A stretch of 64,000 bases of DNA from Streptomyces lacrimifluminis (lineage in GTDB: Bacteria > Actinomycetota > Actinomycetes > Streptomycetales > Streptomycetaceae), in contig NZ_BMMU01000009.1 of assembly GCF_014646095.1 (NCBI RefSeq), forward strand, positions 124,001 through 188,000, read 5' to 3'. Made by a program: the position numbers and the translations under genes. The notes under the pieces were generated by a model. The model was given only the letters and a program-made list of their open reading frames with translations, had not been told where the DNA came from and did not search any database. Of this stretch, positions 1 to 7,848 are shown piece after piece. Each line of letters starts with the position of its first letter. The stretch's first letter is position 1.

Positions 1-348
1 GGTTTCCTTGATGATCTCCTTGGAGTAGATGAACTGGTCGTCGCGCGGCGCGATCGACTTTTCGAGACTGCGTGCCTCGGCCGCCGCCCCTCGCAGCACG
101 GTGGCCGCGCTCACTGTCTGGGTGCGAGGAGAGGTCCCCGTGTTCTCGGCGACCACCACGGTCGTGGTGACCGTCGCAGCGGCTACGGCGGCCACCGCGA
201 CCCGCAGCAGCGGACGGCGGCCGACGGTCATGGGGGCGGCGGGTTCCCGCATCGCCTGGTACAGGCGGAAGCGTGCACGGGTACGGGCGGCGTCCGTGAG
301 AGCAGGCGCGTCCGCGTCCCACTCCCTGAGGAGCTTGAGTTCATTCAT
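1..348 (-). CDS. CU044_5270-family membrane protein, 3' end cut by window edge
   Basis: The 116 visible N-terminal residues begin MNELKLLREWDADAP, an opening typical of the actinobacterial CU044_5270 family. A charged cytoplasmic segment of about 70 residues is followed by one membrane segment rich in A, V and T (roughly residues 50-72) and the start of an exported domain. Its ATG overlaps the stop of the upstream ECF sigma factor as ATGA, so the two are translationally coupled. From that context it probably senses or regulates together with the sigma factor, perhaps as an anti-sigma-like partner. No zinc-binding anti-sigma motif is visible, so this role is inferred. The C-terminus lies beyond base 1. 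Confidence 0.75.
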   Translation of the reverse strand, partial: MNELKLLREWDADAPALTDAARTRARFRLYQAMREPAAPMTVGRRPLLRVAVAAVAAATVTTTVVVAENTGTSPRTQTVSAATVLRGAAAEARSLEKSIAPRDDQFIYSKEIIKET

Positions 349-986
349 CGCCGGAAACCTCCATCGTCTGATTGCCCGGATTCCTCATGGAGAGCGGTGG
401 GATCGGATCCGCCCAATGCCTCGCGAAGCTTTCTGCGGGCCCTGTGCAGCCGCGACCGGACCGTCCCCACCGGCACGCCCAGGGCGCGTGCGACCTCCTC
501 GTAGCCGAGGTCGGCCCAGGCGACCAGCAGCAGGACGTCCCGATGACGGGCGGGCAACCGGGCCAGCGCACCGGCGAGTTCGCGCCCTACCGCCTGCGCG
601 CTGACCCGCGCCGCCACCCGGTCCGCGACTGTCTCCTCGGCCCGGCCGCCGCCGGTGCCGTCCGGAGGCAGCCGTCCGAGCGCCTTCAGACGCCGGGCCT
701 CGGCACGCCTGTGGCGGCTGATGAGGTTGGTCGCGATGCCGAACAGCCACGGACGGGCGCCGGCCTGCTCCGTGTCGTACCGGAAGCGCTGCTGGAACGC
801 GGTGGTGAAGGTCTCCGCCATCACGTCCTCGGCCGCCTCCGCACCGAGCCGGCGCGCCGCGTAGCCATGCACCGAGTCGGCATGGCGGTCGAAGAGCACG
901 GCGAACACCTCGGGCTCGTGCCACGACCGTTCGACCACCGAGGCGTCACTCTCCTGCCCCACTCTGACGTCTGGCTCGACGGTCAT
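345..986 (-). CDS. ECF-type RNA polymerase sigma factor
   Basis: A 213-residue sigma-70 family protein of ECF size. Region 2 is visible (FDRHADSVHGYAARRL, then EDVMAETFTTAFQQ), with the WLFGIATNLI helix at its end. Region 4 carries the helix-turn-helix LGYEEVARALGVPVGTVRSRLHR. The start at 986 was chosen because AAAGGAG lies just upstream of this ATG; an open frame continues to 1070 but has no better site. The stop overlaps the start of the downstream membrane protein by 4 bases, the usual arrangement for an ECF factor and its controller. The regulon cannot be read from the sequence. Confidence 0.9.
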   Translation of the reverse strand: MTVEPDVRVGQESDASVVERSWHEPEVFAVLFDRHADSVHGYAARRLGAEAAEDVMAETFTTAFQQRFRYDTEQAGARPWLFGIATNLISRHRRAEARRLKALGRLPPDGTGGGRAEETVADRVAARVSAQAVGRELAGALARLPARHRDVLLLVAWADLGYEEVARALGVPVGTVRSRLHRARRKLREALGGSDPTALHEESGQSDDGGFRR

Positions 987-1214
987 CGGGGCTCCTTTCG
1001 TCGGTTCGATCGCGCTGAAGTCCTGTGCTTTCACCAGTACTTCGCCGTTCGCGGGAATCCGGTTCCCCACGTCTGACCACGCGGGCCCGAGCGGGAGAAA
1101 GCTCTTGCGGCAGCACGGGACGACGCATGCGCCACTGGGCGGCCCTTGGCGGTCGTACGGACGGACGAATCCCAGGGCTTACGCTCCCGGGCATGACCCA
1201 AGTTCTACGCCACC

Positions 1215-1934
1215 GTGTGCCTGCCGCCGACCGCGCCTCGGAAGGTGCCGAAGGCGCTCGCTGCCGCCCTGGCGCCCTACAACATGGGCCTCGCCGAGGG
1301 ACAGAATCCGGTCGGCCACTGGGACTGGTGGACCATCCGCTCCAGCGCGGGCAACGCCTACCTCGTGCTGCCGCCGTACGACGGTGACCGCAGGCTCGTC
1401 ACGGCGTCAACCGTGCCGCGCAGGAAGGCCCAGCTCGATGCCCTCGGGCCGCTGGAGTGCTACGGCGGGCCTCGCGGTCTGCTCGACTTCGACGGTATGC
1501 GGAACCGGGCGGCGCGCGCGTACGACGACCGGCTCGCCGCTTGGACCGAGCTGACCGTGATACATCCGCCGACCGCCCCGCGCACCGACTTCCTCGCCCG
1601 CCATGAAGCCGATCCTGAAATCTACTCCCAGGCAGACGCCAGGAGGGATCACCTGGCTCAGCCGCTGGTGCAGGAGGTGGCCCGGCGAGCCGTCGCGGGA
1701 GACCCGCACTTCAGCACGTCGTTGCTGCTCAACGACCCGGTCGAATACTTCGCGCAGGACCACGAGGAGGCCCGGCTGCTGGCGGTCCGGAGCGCTGTAC
1801 CCGGCTTCGCCCTGATCGCCCTTGACGGCTCATGGACGTTCGTGGACACAGCCGACCACCTGGAACAGGCCAACCGCTACCTCGACGACCTCGACGCCGA
1901 GGCCGTCGTCCTCGACGTGCTGTGTCACTGCTGA
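1215..1934 (+). CDS. hypothetical protein, probable frameshift at its N-terminus
   Basis: A 239-residue soluble protein from GTG 1215, rich in W, D and E, with no membrane segment or catalytic motif I recognise. Just upstream, ATG 1193 is followed by ACCC; removing one C would give MTKFYATVCLPPTAP running into this frame, which looks like the natural start. As written, that ATG is one base out of frame and the codon in the frame of this gene is TGA. Either the gene now starts at GTG 1215 without an obvious ribosome site, or there is a one-base insertion (real, or a sequence error) at 1197-1199. Function unknown. Confidence 0.65.
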   Translation: MCLPPTAPRKVPKALAAALAPYNMGLAEGQNPVGHWDWWTIRSSAGNAYLVLPPYDGDRRLVTASTVPRRKAQLDALGPLECYGGPRGLLDFDGMRNRAARAYDDRLAAWTELTVIHPPTAPRTDFLARHEADPEIYSQADARRDHLAQPLVQEVARRAVAGDPHFSTSLLLNDPVEYFAQDHEEARLLAVRSAVPGFALIALDGSWTFVDTADHLEQANRYLDDLDAEAVVLDVLCHC

Positions 1935-1962
1935 GGCGAACGCCCAGCAAAACTGCCGTAGT

Positions 1963-2217
1963 TCAGGCGGTACGGGCGAGAAACGCGGCCCAGGCCTCGC
2001 CGGTGACCGTGAGGTTGGGGCCGGTCGGGTTCTTGGAGTCGCGGATGTGGATGGCGGCGGTGGGGGTGTGGGGGCAGGGGGCGATCTCCACGCAGTTGCC
2101 GCCGCCGTCGTCGCTGTACGTCGACTTGCGCCAGGCGTAGGCGACTTCGACGCAGTCCCCGCCACCGCCGTCGCTGTAGCTGGACTTGAACCACCGAAGT
2201 GCACCGGTGTCGCTCAT
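1963..2217 (-). CDS. DUF397 protein with duplicated core motif
   Basis: An 84-residue DUF397 protein. The diagnostic W(F/R)KSSYS..GG.CVEVA motif occurs twice in tandem (about residues 9-26 and 29-46), followed by the usual IHIRDSKNPTGP and AWAAFL elements. DUF397 proteins normally contain one such motif, so this is an internal duplication. Its ATG overlaps, as ATGA, the stop of an HTH-regulator tail on the same strand. DUF397 genes typically sit directly behind XRE-type HTH genes as small regulatory partners. Here the upstream HTH gene survives only as its tail, so the expression and function of this DUF397 are doubtful. Confidence 0.85.
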   Translation of the reverse strand: MSDTGALRWFKSSYSDGGGGDCVEVAYAWRKSTYSDDGGGNCVEIAPCPHTPTAAIHIRDSKNPTGPNLTVTGEAWAAFLARTA

Positions 2218-2300
2218 GGTTCCTCTCCTGCCGATTCCGCCAACTGCTCGATGAGACTGAGTGAGTCGTCGGGACTCAGAGCCTGTGATCGGATCTTCGA
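2214..2300 (-). pseudogene. remnant: C-terminal tail of an XRE/DUF5753-type HTH regulator
   Basis: The minus-strand frame ending at 2214 reads ALSPDDSLSLIEQLAESAGEEP, which resembles the tail of DUF5753-type HTH regulators that normally precede DUF397. Similarity stops at about 2300, where the same DNA becomes the coding start of a plus-strand antitoxin-like gene. Upstream in this frame (to 2489) the translation is antisense to that gene and does not look like an HTH protein. I read this as a deletion or insertion junction that removed the DNA-binding part. The family assignment rests on about 22 residues and on the DUF397 neighbour. Confidence 0.55.
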
Positions 2301-2562
2301 GGCTGACACCACCGTCAAGGTCGACCCGCTGGTCCGTGACCGCCTCATGGTGCTCGCCCGCGAGCGCGGGATGACCATGCGCGATCTGATCGCCGAGCTG
2401 GCGGGGGCCACGCCCACGCAGGAGGAGCTGCGGAAGCGGTACGAGGAGACGAAGGCGTACTGCGAGACGCACTTCGGCGTCACCCTCACCGACGAGGACC
2501 ACGACAGGGTCGAGAAGGTGTGGCAGGACCTGGAGGCCGGGCGGGAGGTGGAGAGCCTGTGA
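2251..2562 (+). CDS. antitoxin-like ribbon-helix-helix protein
   Basis: Residues from about 19 onward (DTTVKVDPLVRDRLMVLARERGMTM then RDLIAELA) look like an RHH-type antitoxin N-terminus, followed by an acidic helical tail (PTQEELRKRYEETK...). The expected start, just before ADTTVKV at 2302, has no start codon. The nearest in-frame ATG is 2251, inside DNA shared with the truncated HTH gene on the other strand, giving a 103-residue product with about 17 foreign residues. The stop overlaps the GTG of the PIN-like gene (GTGA), so the two form a toxin-antitoxin operon. Expression may be altered by the junction. Confidence 0.6.
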   Translation: MRLSESSGLRACDRIFEADTTVKVDPLVRDRLMVLARERGMTMRDLIAELAGATPTQEELRKRYEETKAYCETHFGVTLTDEDHDRVEKVWQDLEAGREVESL

Positions 2563-3002
2563 GCGCCGCAAAGGGAGGCGGAAGGCCCGGACCCGCCGGA
2601 CCCGGTGGATCGACCGGGGTCGTCTTCGACGAGTCGGCGCTACTGGCGCTCGGGTCGGGCAACTCGCTCGCCTCGCAGTTCGTGTCCAACACCGAGCACG
2701 GGCCCACCCGGCACGTGTACGTGCCCGCGCTCTGCCTCGCCGCCGCCGACGGCATGCGCAAGGGGCTGGCCGAGCACATCGGCGCCCTGCCCGCCGTGGA
2801 GATCGTCGAGCTGGACTTCGCGGGCGCGTCCACTGTGGGTGCGCTGCTGCGTGACGGGGTGGAGTGGCGGCTCGGTCACGCGGTCCACCTGTCCCGGCCG
2901 ACTGCGGACTGGCCGAACGGCCGGCGCGTACTGACCGTCGACCCCGATCCGTACGCGGACATGCCCCTCGTACGGACCCTCAGGCTGCCGCGTCAGCGGT
3001 AG
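2559..3002 (+). CDS. PIN-domain-like toxin
   Basis: A 147-residue protein starting at GTG 2559, which overlaps the antitoxin stop. After a G/P-rich leader of about 20 residues it has VVFDESALLAL (first acidic residue of a PIN fold), a middle VYVPALCLAAADG segment, a helix with RLGHAVHLS and a closing VLTVDPDPYADM strand with the last acidic residues. The pattern matches VapC-like PIN ribonucleases but is divergent: the second conserved acidic position is hard to place, so the nuclease activity is an inference. The operon with an RHH-like antitoxin supports a type II toxin-antitoxin role. Confidence 0.65.
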   Translation: MSAAKGGGRPGPAGPGGSTGVVFDESALLALGSGNSLASQFVSNTEHGPTRHVYVPALCLAAADGMRKGLAEHIGALPAVEIVELDFAGASTVGALLRDGVEWRLGHAVHLSRPTADWPNGRRVLTVDPDPYADMPLVRTLRLPRQR

Positions 3003-3151
3003 TCCCGGCAGGGTAGTGTGCCCGCGCCCCGAAAGGAGCGCGGGCACGCCAAGCGGCAATGCCGGGCATATCCTGTTTTGGTACGAGTATGTGCGGGTGT
3101 GTACAGGTGAGTGCGTACCCCGTGCGCGTCGATCAGGAGAAGGTGAGTGCC

Positions 3152-3442
3152 ATGCGCGTTCTGCTCAAGGCGCAGTTCGACACGGAGAAGGGCAACGAGG
3201 GCATCCGCAGCGGCAAGCTGCCGGAGCTGTTGAAGGAGACCCTGGAGCACCTCAAGCCGGAGGCGGCGTACTTCGGACCCGAGGACGGTTGCCGGACCTG
3301 CTGGTTGTTCATCGACCTGGAGGACTCCTCCCAGATCCCGCCCATCGCGGAGCCGTTCTTCACCCAATTGGGCGCCAAGGTCTCCTTCACCCCCATCATG
3401 AACGCCGACGACCTGCAGAAGGGTCTCTCCCAGATCCGCTGA
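3152..3442 (+). CDS. small conserved alpha/beta protein, function unknown
   Basis: A 96-residue protein starting MRVLLKAQFDTEKGNEGI. It has alternating strands and helices (AAYFGPEDG, CWLFIDLED, PFFTQLGAKVSFTPIM) consistent with a dimeric alpha/beta-barrel-like domain of the kind seen in GYD/DUF3303-type proteins. ATG 3152 is preceded by AGGAGAAGG; GTG 3143 is an alternative start. No catalytic residues are recognisable. It stands alone between the PIN-type pair and a minus-strand gene. Confidence 0.7.
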   Translation: MRVLLKAQFDTEKGNEGIRSGKLPELLKETLEHLKPEAAYFGPEDGCRTCWLFIDLEDSSQIPPIAEPFFTQLGAKVSFTPIMNADDLQKGLSQIR

Positions 3443-3472
3443 GCGTGCCGCCGCGTGCGCCCATGCCCGCGC

Positions 3473-4123
3473 TCAGCTGAAGACGATCATCGACCCCTGG
3501 GCCAGGCTCCGCGTCGCCGCCGCGTTCAGCCCCAGCCACACGTGCCGTTCCCGGGCGAACGGGCTTGAGTCGAACGGCGCGGGTGCCGCCGGTTCCTCCA
3601 GTGACGTGGGGGTGGGCGGCGGGGCCGGGGCCACCGGGGGGTTCCCCGGGTCGATGCCGATCGAGGGGGCCACGAACTCCAGCTCCCTCAGCAGGGTCTG
3701 GGACGAGCCCAACGGGCCGCCCCCCGCGAGGAGTTCGTCGCTGGAGAGAGGGTGCGGGAAGTCCACCGGGACGTAGGCGCCCGCGTGGTCGTAGTGCCAG
3801 ACCAGGTGCGACTGCTGGGCGGTCGCCTCGAACATCTCCAGCAACTGCTCGTAGTCACCGCCCAGTTCGTCCACCGGCGTCACCGGCAGACCGCACACCT
3901 GGAGGAGATACGCGCGGCGCAGGAAGTGCAGCGCGTCGTAGTCGAAGCCCGCGATCGGGGCCACGTCGCCGGACAGCCCCGGCATGTACGCGTACACCGG
4001 CACCGGAGGCAGTCCCGCCTCGCCCAGCACCCTGTCGTACAGAGCGAGTTCCTCGGCGAAGGGATTGTCGGGGGTGTGACACAGCACGTCGACGAGTGGG
4101 ACCAGCCACAGGTCACAGGCCAA
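3473..4123 (-). CDS. hypothetical protein
   Basis: A 216-residue soluble protein beginning at TTG 4123, with GAGGAG a few bases upstream. The N-terminal 140 residues are rich in aromatic and acidic residues (DYDALHFLRRAYLLQ, HLVWHYDHAGAYVPVDFP). A proline/alanine linker of about 25 residues (PPVAPAPPPTPTSLEEP) then leads to a short tail ending SMIVFS. I recognise no enzymatic family; it looks like a conserved Streptomyces orphan. The 237 bases between it and the next gene contain repeated GGAACAGGTCA words and GC-rich sequence but no supported gene. Confidence 0.65.
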   Translation of the reverse strand: MACDLWLVPLVDVLCHTPDNPFAEELALYDRVLGEAGLPPVPVYAYMPGLSGDVAPIAGFDYDALHFLRRAYLLQVCGLPVTPVDELGGDYEQLLEMFEATAQQSHLVWHYDHAGAYVPVDFPHPLSSDELLAGGGPLGSSQTLLRELEFVAPSIGIDPGNPPVAPAPPPTPTSLEEPAAPAPFDSSPFARERHVWLGLNAAATRSLAQGSMIVFS

Positions 4124-4360
4124 AGGAGAACTCCTCGCATCGTCGCAGGCGGTGGTCAGGCACCGTGGGCAGAGCAGTCAGGGAAGCGTAGTGGGTGGCG
4201 GGAGGGTCGGACCCCCGTGTGACGGGCCAGACACCGAAAGGAACAGGTCAGGAACAGGTCAGGAGCAGCCCGGCGGGGCGGGGCGGGACGGGGTTGGGCC
4301 GGGTCGGGGACGGTCAGGGACTGATCACGGCCGGCCGCTCTCCCCGGACGCTCCGGGGGC

Positions 4361-6796
4361 TCACGACCCGTCGTGCAGGTCCCATACCCACACCCCGCCC
4401 GTCCACTTACCCGGCTCGCCCGTCAACTGTTCCAGCGTCTCGCGCAGCACCCCGTCGTTGCCCTGCGGGGCCAGCACCAGCACGCCCGCCTTCCAGTACG
4501 CGAAGTCCTTCCTGGCCTGGGCCCGCCAGTTGTCGCCGATCGTCGGGGCGACGCCGTTGTAGCGCACGTCCCGCAGCATGTTGGAGGTGAAGCGGGGCGC
4601 GGCGCCGTAGATGCCGACGCGCTCGTCGCCGTACGGCCCGTTGAAGTAGCCGCCCGGCAGCTTGAACCCGAGGTCGGCCGCCGTCTGCCAGTGCAGTGCC
4701 TCCGCGTTGCCCGGGTCGGGCAGCGGCACCGGGACGAGCGACTCGCCCTTCCCGACGTACGACTTCCACATGCCGTCCGCGATGAAGGGGGGCACGTCCA
4801 CGCGTTCCACCGTCTTCAGCGGGGCCGGGACGATCGGCAGCACGGCGAGGAGGACGGCCAGCGTGCCGAAGTACTGCGTGGTCAGGTTGCGGGTGGCCGC
4901 CAGCCGTTCCAGCGCGACGGCCAGGAGCAGGCCCAGCGCGGGAGCGCAGATCATCGCGACCCGGCCCTCGATGACCGACTCGAACAGCGGCTTCTTCGCG
5001 AGGAGCGCCCAGGGGCCCGGCAGCACGGTGTCGCTGAGCGGGACACGGAACTCGGGGCCCAGGGACAGGAGGGCCGCGGCGACCGCCGTGCAGGCCAGCG
5101 CCTTCACCACCGTGCGCTCCCACAGCCGTACGACGATCGCGAAGGCCAGCAGGACCAGGGGCCAGCCGTAGAAGGCGTTCTGCTCGGTGGGGTTGAGGGA
5201 GAGGGCGTTCGCCCTGTCCGCGTCGCCCGCGACGAGGGAGCGCTCGGCGAAGGAGAGCAGCGCGAGCGGGCTGTTGCCGGCGTTGTCGCCGTGCAGGACG
5301 CTCTTGTAGCTCTGCGGCCCGAAGAACTGCCAGTAGAGGGGGAAGGCGACGATCGGGAGGCAGACCGCGACACCGATCAGCAGGCCGCGCAGCAGCGGAC
5401 GCCAGGTGGCCTTCGCCACGTCCCGGCGTGCGACGGCGTAGGCGAGGGCGAACAACGCCATCCCCATGGCCGCGAGCAGCAGCGGCTCCTCGCCGAGGAA
5501 GATCTGGTACGCCGCCATCAGGCCCAGGACCACGCCGTTGCGGCGAACCCGCTCGCCCTCGCACAGCCGCAGGGCGCGGTCGATGATCAGCGGCATCATG
5601 AAGAGGATGACGAAGTTCGGGTGCGCGTTGGCGTGGCTGACCATCGGGGGCGCGAAGGTCGCCAGGGCGGCGCCGGCGAAGGCCGCACCCCGCTGCCGTA
5701 CGACCCTTTTCACGATCAGCCAGTACCAGGCCGTGGCCGTCGCGGCGAGGCCCAGGGTCATCACCAGGGCGAGGGAGAGCGCCGGGCCGGCGAGGAGCGT
5801 GAGCGGAGTGAAGGGGACGGAGAGTCCGAGCATGACCGTGTTGGCCATGAGGTTCACGCCGTCGGGGAAGCCCTGGAGGTCGGTGAAGAGCGGGTTGCGG
5901 AGGTGGACGACGTTGTCGGCCGTGACCGCGAAGAACCACTCCCACTGGTTCTGGTCCTGGAGGGAGTCGGGGAGATAGCGGCCCGCCGGGTCGAGCCAGC
6001 GGCCCGCGTACAGGGCGACCGCCATGAGGAGGAAGAGGGCGACCGCGAGGAGGTCGGCCGGGCGGAGCGCGCGTGTCTTGAGGGCCGCCAGCTCGGCGAG
6101 GACACGGGCGTAGTCCAGCGGGCGTACCTTCGAGCCGGACTGGTGGGCCCAGCGGACCGGGATCTCGGCGACCGGCCAGTCCGCGCGGCGGAAGTGCTGG
6201 AGGACCTCGACGTCGATGCCCCAGCCGTTGAGCCGGGACGCCGCGAACGCCGTACGGGCACGGTCGCCGTCGAACAGCTTGAAGCCGCACTGGGTGTCCC
6301 GTATGCCGGGGACCGCGACCCGGCGTATCAGGACGTTGCCGGCCCGGCCGAGGAGTTCACGTACCCGGTGTTGGTGGTGCTCGATCGTCGAGCCGGGGAC
6401 GGAACGGGAGCCGATGGCCGCCGCGTGCCCCTCGGTGAGCGCCTTGTCCAGTACGTCCAGTTCCTCGATGGGCGCGGCCAGGTCGGCATCCGTCACCAGG
6501 ACGCGGGCGCCGCGCGAGGCGGCGACACCGAGGCGCAGGGCGTGGCCCTTGCCCCGGTTGCGGGGGCTGGTGACGAGCTGGACGCGGGGGTCGGCGAGGC
6601 CGGTGACCAGGTCGCGGGTGCCGTCGGTGGAACCGTCGTCGACGACCACCACCTCCCAGTCGCCCCAGCGGCCCTCGTTCTCCTGGAGGTGACCGGTGAT
6701 GGCGGCGAGGGTGGGGCCGAGCCGCTCTTCCTCGTTGTAGGCGGGGACGACGACGGTCAGGTCCAGGGTGCCGGTGGTACGGGTGGGAGCGCTCAT
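4361..6796 (-). CDS. family 2 glycosyltransferase fused to a polytopic membrane domain
   Basis: An 811-residue two-part protein. Residues 11-245 form a GT-A glycosyltransferase of the dolichyl-phosphate sugar synthase type: VVVPAYNEEERL, VVDDGSTDGT and the metal-binding DAD at 103-105. From about residue 255 there are ten or so membrane segments with a NAHPNF loop, then a long extracytoplasmic C-terminus. This layout suggests a polyprenyl-linked sugar is made and used by one protein at the membrane for cell-surface glycosylation; the substrate is not deducible. The ATG overlaps the stop of the GntR regulator (ATGA), so they are co-transcribed. Confidence 0.85.
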   Translation of the reverse strand: MSAPTRTTGTLDLTVVVPAYNEEERLGPTLAAITGHLQENEGRWGDWEVVVVDDGSTDGTRDLVTGLADPRVQLVTSPRNRGKGHALRLGVAASRGARVLVTDADLAAPIEELDVLDKALTEGHAAAIGSRSVPGSTIEHHQHRVRELLGRAGNVLIRRVAVPGIRDTQCGFKLFDGDRARTAFAASRLNGWGIDVEVLQHFRRADWPVAEIPVRWAHQSGSKVRPLDYARVLAELAALKTRALRPADLLAVALFLLMAVALYAGRWLDPAGRYLPDSLQDQNQWEWFFAVTADNVVHLRNPLFTDLQGFPDGVNLMANTVMLGLSVPFTPLTLLAGPALSLALVMTLGLAATATAWYWLIVKRVVRQRGAAFAGAALATFAPPMVSHANAHPNFVILFMMPLIIDRALRLCEGERVRRNGVVLGLMAAYQIFLGEEPLLLAAMGMALFALAYAVARRDVAKATWRPLLRGLLIGVAVCLPIVAFPLYWQFFGPQSYKSVLHGDNAGNSPLALLSFAERSLVAGDADRANALSLNPTEQNAFYGWPLVLLAFAIVVRLWERTVVKALACTAVAAALLSLGPEFRVPLSDTVLPGPWALLAKKPLFESVIEGRVAMICAPALGLLLAVALERLAATRNLTTQYFGTLAVLLAVLPIVPAPLKTVERVDVPPFIADGMWKSYVGKGESLVPVPLPDPGNAEALHWQTAADLGFKLPGGYFNGPYGDERVGIYGAAPRFTSNMLRDVRYNGVAPTIGDNWRAQARKDFAYWKAGVLVLAPQGNDGVLRETLEQLTGEPGKWTGGVWVWDLHDGS

Positions 6797-7698
6797 CCGA
6801 GGGGGCCCCCGTTGCCACCTGGTTCCGTGACGCCGTCGTCCTTCCCGTGCTCCTTCCCCTGCTCCTGCTCCTTCTTCTGCTCCTTGTCCTCGCCTCCGTC
6901 GGAGGCGAGGACGGGGCCGGCGGAGCGGGTGTCGGTCAGACCCTCTATGAGGGCGAGGGAGTGCAGGTCGTAGTCGTCGACCATCCGGTGCGCCTCGGCG
7001 AGGTCGCGGAGGGTCAGCGCGTCGATGACCTCGGTGTACCCGGACCACAGGTGACCGCGCAGGTCGCCGACGCGGCGCAGGTGCTGCACCGCGCACACCC
7101 AGCACTGGACGCGCAGCCGGTGCAGGAAGTCGGTGAGGTACTCGTTGCCGAACAGGGCACCCAGCTCGCGCCAGAAGCGCAGGTCGTAGCCGATGAGGAT
7201 GTTCAGCTCACCGGCGGTGGCGGCGCGCCGCGCCTCCTCGCCCCGGCGGCGGACACCGGCGAGGGCCGCGGCGGCACGGGGGTCGCCGACGCGGACGAAG
7301 AAGCCGCGCGGACCCGGGCTGTCAACGGCGAAGCCACTCACCCGACCGCCGGCCGCCCCACCGGCCGCACCGGTCGCCAGACCTTTGGCCAGGCCGTGGA
7401 ACATGCCGTCGGTGACCAGCCCGCGGGCCTCGATCATGCCCCGGAAGTCGGCCGGCGAGTACTCGTGCACGCGGAAGCCGCGGTGCTGGTCCGCCTCCAG
7501 CAGGCCCTGGGCCGACAGATCGACCAGGGCCTCGCGGACGGGCGTCGCGGAGACGCCGTACTGCTCGGCGATCTCCTTGACCGTGAACTCCTGACCCGGC
7601 TGGAGACGGCCGGCCAGCACCTCGTCGCGGAGCGCGGACGCGATCTGCTGACGCAGGGTGCTGCGGGTCACGGCGCCGTTGCCGCTGCTGGCGGGCAT
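6793..7698 (-). CDS. GntR-family transcriptional regulator (FadR/FCD type)
   Basis: A 301-residue regulator. The N-terminal winged helix (residues 12-75) has the GntR signature LRDEVLAGRLQPGQEFTVKE, then EQYGVSATPVREALVDLSAQG. A mostly helical FCD-type effector domain follows. It is interrupted near residues 108-150 by a Gly/Ala-rich stretch and ends in a highly charged tail (EDKEQKKEQEQGKEHGKDDG) not usual for the family. It overlaps the downstream glycosyltransferase by 4 bases and faces the aminotransferase gene in the same direction. The ligand is unknown. Confidence 0.9.
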   Translation of the reverse strand: MPASSGNGAVTRSTLRQQIASALRDEVLAGRLQPGQEFTVKEIAEQYGVSATPVREALVDLSAQGLLEADQHRGFRVHEYSPADFRGMIEARGLVTDGMFHGLAKGLATGAAGGAAGGRVSGFAVDSPGPRGFFVRVGDPRAAAALAGVRRRGEEARRAATAGELNILIGYDLRFWRELGALFGNEYLTDFLHRLRVQCWVCAVQHLRRVGDLRGHLWSGYTEVIDALTLRDLAEAHRMVDDYDLHSLALIEGLTDTRSAGPVLASDGGEDKEQKKEQEQGKEHGKDDGVTEPGGNGGPLG

Positions 7699-7848
7699 GG
7701 TCGGGGCCCTCCCCCTTCGCGCGTGTGGATGACTACTCGCATATGTCTACGAGCACGTCACCTTACGCGTTCGGGTTCCCGGCGAACTTTCCCGTGCGCT
7801 TCCTCTCCTCAAGCGGCGCGGTCGCTCCTCCTCACCGCTCCTCCGCTC

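Noticed and set aside
4373..6973. Very long plus-strand open frame antisense to the glycosyltransferase gene
   Set aside because: High GC suppresses stop codons. The translation is rich in R, G, D and Q without domains, while the minus strand has clear GT-A motifs and membrane helices.
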